A DNA stretch of 64,000 bases from VAZQ01 sp963816745 (GTDB lineage Bacteria; Pseudomonadota; Alphaproteobacteria; Rhizobiales; Xanthobacteraceae): NCBI GenBank assembly GCA_963816745.1, contig CAWFLQ010000011.1, positions 299,488 through 363,487 of the forward strand, in the 5' to 3' direction. Numbering within the stretch: the first letter of the stretch is position 1; the number at the start of each line of letters is the position of its first letter. Both the position numbers and the translations under genes were made by a program. The notes under the pieces are model-generated. The model worked only from the letters and a program-made list of their open reading frames with translations. It was not told the DNA's origin and made no database searches. Of this stretch, positions 59,001 to 64,000 are shown piece after piece.

Positions 59001-59425
59001 CGTCGGTCATCGCGGCTGGGCCTACCACGCGGTCAGTCGCGCCTGTCTGCTGCTCGGCCGGCTCGACGAGGCGCGGCGCCTGGGCTGTCGCTCGGTTGAA
59101 TCCTCTCAGCGCCAGCCTGGCTTTGCGGCCCATGCGCTGCACCTGCTGGGCGACATCACGACCCATCCAGACGGGTTCGATGCCGAAAGCGGCGCAGCCT
59201 ACTACCGGGAGGCGCTTGCACTCGCCCAGCGGCACGGCATGCGCCCGCTCGTCGCCCACTGCCATCTCAGCCTGGGGAAGCTCTACGGCCGCACCGGCAA
59301 GCCGAGAGCACGCCCGGAAGAATCTGATCGCCGCTAAGAGGATGTACCGCGAGATGGGCATGGACTTCCGGCTCGAGCAGGAGTTTGTCGGGACAATCCG
59401 CAAACGGCCATATCCAGCGTGTTGA
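56038..59425 (+). CDS. Zinc-ribbon / class III adenylate cyclase / AAA-type ATPase / TPR protein, four frame breaks
   Basis: About 1127 residues after correction. Residues 1-55 form two zinc ribbons (CPNCEHEN..CEQCATPLG and CGNCGG..CPQCGCPLK). A class III cyclase domain follows, with VTVLFADIKGSMELFADRDA, where the Asp binds metal, and MGDGIMALFGAPIAHEDHAV. Then come an ATPase with Walker A IVGEAGVGKSRLVHEF and a helical TPR-rich C-terminal half resembling MalT/AfsR-type regulators. The frame steps by +1 near 56920, 57236, 58496 and 59304; removing one base at each gives one continuous protein. This large architecture is common in Bradyrhizobium and relatives. It probably makes cAMP under control of the ATPase/TPR sensor. 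Confidence 0.85.
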
Positions 59426-59430
59426 GAAAC

Positions 59431-62400
59431 ATGCCGACCGAACATTACCACAGACCCGAGGCCCACCGTTCCATTTTCTTGCCTCCGTCACGTACTGGAA
59501 CAGCAGGCTAGGCGTATTCCCGACGCGCCGGCGATTCTCGCTCCGGGGCGCGCTCCCCTGACCTACGGCCGTCTTTATCAGCACGTCGAAAAGACGCGGC
59601 GCGCGCTGCGGGCCACGGGAGTAGGTCATCGTGACCGGGTGGCAGTGATGCTACCGAATGGTCCGGAGGTGGCCGTGACGATTCTCAGCGTGGCGGCAAG
59701 CGCAGCGTGCGTCCCGATGAACCCAGCCTATGGGGCCGAGGAACTGGACAGATATTTCGCCGATCTGCGACCTCGCGCGTTGATCACCGCCGAATGCCGG
59801 ATCGACTCGCCGGCGCGCCATGTGGCGCTCTCGCGGCGTCCGTGTCATCGAGCTATCGACCTGCATCCGACGGAGAAGCTGCTTCACGCTCACAGACCAG
59901 GGCGGGACGCCGTCCGACGAGCAGGTGAGCCCAGCGACGTGGCGCTGTTCTGCTCAGTCAGGCACAGTCGGCCCAAAGATTGTCCCGCTGACGCACGCCA
60001 AGATTGTACGTGCAGCGTCACACGCTACGGTGCAGCATTGGCGCTGCGCAGAATCCGAATCCGATCGTGCTTGAACGTCCTGCCCCTGTTTCATGGGCAT
60101 GGTCTCGTTGCCACGGTGGTGGCCTCGCTGGCGGCGGGTGCGAGTGTCGTGTGTACGCCCGGGTTTGACGTCAACAGCTTCTTTGCGTGGCTAACCGCGT
60201 TTCAACCGACGTGGTACTCCGCAGTCCCCACCATGCATCAGGCGATTCTCGCCCAGACCCGGCTCAATCGCGAACGAGCGGCGAACTGTCGACTGCGCTT
60301 CGTCCGTTCGTCGTCGGCTCCGCTACCGCCCCGCATCTTCGCGGAGCTGGAGCAAACTCTCGAGACCCCCGTGATCGAGTGGTACGGGATGGGGGAAGTC
60401 GCTGCCTCACCCATCGCATGCAATCCACTACCGCCGCGCCAGCGGAAGCCCGGTTCGGTCGGCGTTCCAGTGGGTTTGGACGTCGCAATCATGGACGAAG
60501 CAGAGGCTCTGCTGCCCGACGGCCAGACGGGCCAGGTCGTCGTCCGGGGCCCGAGCGTCATGGTCGGCTACGACGGCAACCCGATGGCCACCGATGCCGC
60601 GTTTGCAGGCGAATGGCTCAAGACAGGGGATCTTGGTTTCTTCGATGACGATGGGTACCTGTTTCTCACGGGCCGCTTACGCGAGATCATCAATCGCGGT
60701 GGGGAGAAAATCGCCCCACAGGAAGTTCGACGAAGTGCTTTTGGACCATCCAGCAGTGGCAGAGGCCGTAACCTTTGCGGTCCCCCACGCCACGCTAGGT
60801 GAGGACGTCGCCTCGGCGGTCGTGTTGCGGCCCGACGCTGTGGCGACGCCGAAAGACATTCGTCAGTTCGCCACCGCGCGCATCGCCGACTTCAAGATCC
60901 CGCGCCAGGTGCTCGTCGTCAGGGAAATCCCAAAAGGCCCGACCGGCAAAGTGCAGCGTATCGGCTTGGCGGCTAAGCTGGGTCTCGCGAACAGCACCGC
61001 CCTGCCGCGCGCCTTCGTCGCGCCACGGACGCCGCTCGAGAAGGCGCTGGCCAAGCGCTGGGCAGAGATTCTCCAGGTCGAGCAGATCGGTATTCACGAT
61101 GACTTCTTCGCGTCGGGCGGAGATTCTCCTCCGGCCATCCACGTTCTCAGCCACGTACTGAAACTACGCAGGTTGAGCTTGAAGTTTCGCGGTTTTTCGA
61201 GGCGCCGACTGTTGCGGAGGTGGCGCTGCATCTCGAACGGTTACTTCAGGCCGGTCAAGGACCTCCACCTTCCACAGCCATTGTCCGCGCGCCCCGACAA
61301 AACGGAGTTGTACCGGCTTCCATTGTGCAAGAGCGACTGTGGGAGCTGCAGCAGGTTCTGCCCGACCTGCCGTATTTCAACATTCTTTATGCGCTCCGCG
61401 TGACGTCGCCGTGCGATGTGGCGGTCCTGGAGCAAGAGCATCAATGAGATTGTGCGACGCCATGAAATTCTGCGCACGACCTTCGCTCGTGTCGAAGGTC
61501 GATACGTGCAGGTCATCGCGCCGGAGTTGACCGTGCCACTGACATTCAAGGATTTGCAAAGTTGCCGGCTGATCAGGAGCGAGGCCGCAGTACACAAATT
61601 CGTTCGGAAAGAACTGCTTCATTGCTTTGATCTTTCGCGCGGTCCCCTCCTTCGCGCACGTTTGGTGCGCTTGGCCGAGCGCTCACACCTCTTGCTTATT
61701 GCCGTGGCACGGGATGATCGAGGACGGCTGGTCGCTCGGCGTTCTCGCCGATGAACTCGGCACGCTCTCTACGAATGCCTGTGCCGGAAGGGCATCGCCG
61801 CTGATGCCGCTGCCGATTCAGTATGCCGACTTCGCGTACGGCGAGCGGCGCTGGCGGTCATATCCGGACGTCGTCGCCCAGCTCACCTACTGGGAAGCAC
61901 AGCTTCACGATCCGTTACCGGTGATGAAGCTCACCAGGGCCGTCGGAAACGGGCAATCGATGAATTCAGCAAGCGCGGCGGCAGGTGGCGTTGCCGGCCA
62001 AGCTGTCGGAGGCCGCCGAACGAACTTCAGCCAGCGCGAAGGTGTCACATTGTTCACGACGCTCATGGCTGCCTTGAAGACGCTGTTGAATGTTACACAG
62101 GTGTGGACGATTGCGTGTGGCCACGGACGTCGCCAATCGCAATCGTCCCCGGACCGAAGGGCTTATCGGTCCGCTCGCCAACACGGTCGTCTTCTCCGCA
62201 CCAGCCTCCGCGGCGATCCCAGCCGTCGGGAGGTGATCCGCCGCGTTCGCGCGACCATCCTCGGAGCCTTGGCCATCCAAGATATTCCTTTTGATGCAGT
62301 CGTTGCGACTCTCGAGCGCGAACGTGGCCTCGAGCCGGCATCACTGGCTCAGATCATGTTCTGGTTGCATAATGATAAATTACGACCTATAGTAACATCC

Positions 62401-62652
62401 GGGCATGGGATTATGTTCGAGGAGCTTGATCCAAGCATGCTGTTACCCCTGGCGACCATAACGACATTTGATGTAACATTAATGTTGCGCGAAAGTACCC
62501 AGGGGCTGGTGGGTACATGTGTCTACAAGCCGCATCTGTTCGGCACCAAGACTATCGATCGCCTGCTTCGAGATTTCCAACAGGTGCTTGAGCAGATGAT
62601 GATGCAGCCCGAGCGACCAATTTCGGCAATCTCCGCGTCACTGCCGGTCTGA
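59431..62652 (+). pseudogene. NRPS-like A-T-C gene, heavily frame-broken as read
   Basis: One NRPS-like module in the order adenylation, thiolation, condensation. Adenylation marks include VAVMLPNGPEVAVTILSVAA, SGTVGPKIVPLTHAKIVRAA, VIEWYGMGEVAASPIACNPL, the TGDLGFF core and INRGGEKIAPQEV. The carrier site is FFASGGDSPPAIHVLS, with the phosphopantetheine Ser. The condensation domain has RRHEILRTTFARVEGRYVQV and MIEDGWSLGVLADEL, where the usual HH pair reads His-Gly, then TDVANRNRPRTEGLIGPLAN. At least a dozen net single-base shifts are needed to read it through, more per kb than anywhere else here, so real decay cannot be excluded. It starts five bases after the cyclase gene. The last 300 bases are markedly AT-richer. 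The amino acid activated cannot be read. Confidence 0.75.
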
Positions 62653-62678
62653 CGGTCGAATTATAACGAGGTGCAGCC

Positions 62679-62933
62679 ATGGGCGGCAAAGGTGAACTGG
62701 TTCTTTACAAGAGAATAAGGGCAAGAACCAAAAAGCAGCGAGCCAAACTAAAAAAGGACATCAGAGAAATAATAGATGGCGCTCTTACTCCGATCTCGAT
62801 CATAGCCCTTGTGGAAGAAGAAGAAGAAGGACAAGAAGGACAAGAAGGACAACAGTCCTCTAGTAAACGTAAACGTAGTAAACGTAAACGGACGACGAGA
62901 CGCTCACGTAAAGCCTATAGACCACTTGGCTAG
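62679..62933 (+). CDS. Small Lys/Arg-rich protein with short tandem repeats
   Basis: An 84-residue reading frame that starts 26 bases after the NRPS-like gene, with CGAGGTG upstream as ribosome site. The N-terminal half is basic (LYKRIRARTKKQRAKLKKDI). The middle reads VEEEEEGQEGQEGQQ over GGACAAGAA units, and the end is SSSKRKRSKRKRTTRRSRKA over AGTAAACGTAAACG units. If one base is removed near 62812, in keeping with the other breaks, the middle becomes KKKKKDKKDKKDN followed by VNVNVVNVN. The true frame is therefore unclear. No family was recognised. Position suggests a link to the A-T-C gene, as a secreted or modified peptide or a nucleic-acid-binding protein. Confidence 0.5.
   Translation: MGGKGELVLYKRIRARTKKQRAKLKKDIREIIDGALTPISIIALVEEEEEGQEGQEGQQSSSKRKRSKRKRTTRRSRKAYRPLG
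62817..62890. repeat. Two short tandem repeats inside the Lys-rich gene
   Basis: At 62817-62853 the unit GGACAAGAA recurs after a run of GAA triplets. At 62861-62890 the 14-base unit AGTAAACGTAAACG occurs twice, with a shift of two bases between copies. Both are purine-rich or simple-sequence tracts prone to length change. Confidence 0.7.
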
Positions 62934-63281
62934 GTCCGATTCCGGTTGTGTGGCCCTGAGTTGGAGCCATCGCTATGCGTTGCGTGTTGACCCGGTCTCG
63001 GCCGTCTTCACGGCCGTGGTGCGAGGCGGATGGCTTGAGCAATTGGATTTGCCATCGACCACGAGACCTCGCATCGAAACCACAATCGCGGCCCCGACTT
63101 GGCGCCGCCGCGCCGCGTCTGGCCTCGCCGCTACCAATCGACTCAGGCTTGGTCAGGAAGGGGGCGCGGCAACTCTGACGTAGTGATCGACTAGACCGCC
63201 GCACGAAACGTGGGCGCGGTACATCAGTAAATGCGCCCACGCGTCAGCACTTTCTTTCCAGTGGCAGCGCAGGAGACAGAT
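62934..63281. other. Region between the Lys-rich gene and the metalloprotease gene
   Basis: Open frames on both strands cross these 348 bases, but none has a ribosome site or recognisable product. A frame on the plus strand to 63183 would be the tail of the shifted Lys-rich reading frame. The ribosome site for the next gene (AGGAGACAG) lies at 63271-63279. Confidence 0.45.
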
Positions 63282-64000
63282 ATGCAAAGCATCATAGTGA
63301 TCGTATGCCTTGGTCTGTTGCTGTCTATCAAGCTAGCCGTGGCAGAAGAGCACGCATTGACAGTCAGTGCTCACGAGGACGTGCGGCCTCGGTTGACCGA
63401 GACAAAAGCCAGAACAATCTTGAGGCTCGCGTCGAAACTGCTGCAACACAGAAGTGGAATTGATTGCAACGTGACATTGAAACTGAATGGTCCAATCAAA
63501 CTCTTCGCACCCGGCACGCCAAAAGATATATCCAACGAAGATGATCTTGAGGCAGTCCATCGCGAGGCGGGTCACGTTAAGGTTGTCAGGAAGATCACGT
63601 TCTGCAGGACACAAGCCGCTCCCGGTGAAGATTTCAAAGGATGCGGATGGCGACGCAGCGGTCCCAGAACGATGATCGTCACTCAAAGAGTGCTGGTCAT
63701 ACGCCCCATCTTATGGGCCCACGAATTTGGACACACGACAGGGTTGCCGCACCGGGCTGACCCAGGGGCGCTCATGACGCCTTGCAAGCTTTTTATCAAT
63801 AACGTGAAGATAAATCGACGTGAATGCGATTGCTTCCTCGCGGGTCCGGAGGTTGTCCAATTCCAGAGCCCGAGCCGAGCATCGCGTGCGCCGAAAACCA
63901 ACGCTGAGTTCGGCTGCGCCTTCCGTCCGTCGCCGGAATTTCACTTCGCTCCATTCGAGCTTCGTCATTGCCGGCCGTCACGACGCGGGAGCGCACAACC
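63282..64000 (+). CDS. Secreted zinc metalloprotease (HExxHxxGxxH), incomplete at the window end
   Basis: An open frame of 239 codons with no stop before the window ends. AGGAGACAGAT directly precedes the ATG. Residues 1-21 are a signal peptide (IIVIVCLGLLLSIKLAVA). The catalytic motif is H147-E-F-G-H151-T-T-G-L-P-H157, the long zinc signature of metzincins, followed at 163-166 by ALMT, a likely Met-turn. Four cysteines before the motif and three after it (PCK, ECDCF) suggest disulphides. The reading after about residue 190 (EVVQFQSPSRASRAPKT) looks unlike a protease tail and could be read-through past a frame break, so the C-terminus is uncertain. It would cleave proteins outside the cytoplasm. 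Confidence 0.75.
   Translation, partial: MQSIIVIVCLGLLLSIKLAVAEEHALTVSAHEDVRPRLTETKARTILRLASKLLQHRSGIDCNVTLKLNGPIKLFAPGTPKDISNEDDLEAVHREAGHVKVVRKITFCRTQAAPGEDFKGCGWRRSGPRTMIVTQRVLVIRPILWAHEFGHTTGLPHRADPGALMTPCKLFINNVKINRRECDCFLAGPEVVQFQSPSRASRAPKTNAEFGCAFRPSPEFHFAPFELRHCRPSRRGSAQ

Noticed and set aside
62860..63240. Minus-strand frame after the NRPS-like gene
   Set aside because: Repetitive, low-complexity ends and no start signal; it reads across the tandem repeats of the Lys-rich gene.
63683..63996. Minus-strand frames at the window end
   Set aside because: They lie opposite the metalloprotease and have no ribosome site. They may reflect a dispersed repeat at the end of the window, but this could not be tested.

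Overview
The window is high-GC DNA from an alphaproteobacterium. The best fit is Hyphomicrobiales (Rhizobiales), Bradyrhizobium/Xanthobacteraceae-like. Reasons: the chromosomal order rpoD, dnaG, yqeY, carA, carB, greA, lrp, trxB, lysR; a dnaG whose zinc-site cysteines are replaced; a crowd of Bug/TctC-type solute-binding proteins; and several short palindromic repeats of the kind scattered through such genomes. The assignment is inferred from gene content and composition, not from a search. No rRNA, tRNA, CRISPR array, insertion sequence or prophage was recognised.

Layout. 1-5.8 kb: a D-Ala-D-Ala carboxypeptidase, rpoD and dnaG, all on the minus strand. 6.1-10.2 kb: two tandem Tat-exported alpha/beta hydrolases, then a DUF547 / SRPBCC / glycosyltransferase operon. 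10.2-17.2 kb: five Bug solute-binding proteins around a CocE-type hydrolase. 17.3-22.5 kb: a VOC-fold protein and an acetyltransferase, yqeY, carA, a thioesterase, a GST and a cupin. 22.6-27.3 kb: a membrane glycan operon (GT2, GT39, methyltransferase) and an amine oxidase. 27.3-33.3 kb: an outer-membrane channel-like protein, two more Bug proteins, an aromatic-ring type FAD monooxygenase and an Hsp70 relative. 33.3-44.4 kb: a DUF2207/LemA pair, carB, greA, a Cys-rich secreted protein, a flavin monooxygenase, lrp, trxB and lysR. 44.4-48.1 kb: a 1225-residue STAND-type ATPase with DUF4062-like, transmembrane, coiled-coil and WD40 parts. 48.5-54.6 kb: pqqABCDE followed by a c-type cytochrome, a PQQ sugar dehydrogenase and a second cytochrome, together a periplasmic sugar-oxidation module. 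54.7-64 kb: another Bug protein, then an accessory region with a zinc-ribbon/adenylate-cyclase/ATPase/TPR regulator, a badly broken NRPS-like A-T-C gene, a Lys-rich repeat protein and the start of a secreted HExxHxxGxxH metalloprotease that runs off the window.

A caution affects the whole annotation. At least 20 reading-frame breaks lie in otherwise well-conserved genes, including the essential rpoD, dnaG and carB. Every one needs removal of one base (or an equivalent change), never addition. That uniform sign suggests an insertion-biased sequencing or assembly error rather than real decay, so such genes are annotated at full span with the break positions given.

The points most worth following up are the STAND/WD40 protein, the A-T-C / Lys-rich peptide / metalloprotease neighbourhood, the palindromic heptamer repeat inside dnaG, the repeats inserted into the pqq operon, and the Cys-pair subfamily of Bug proteins.
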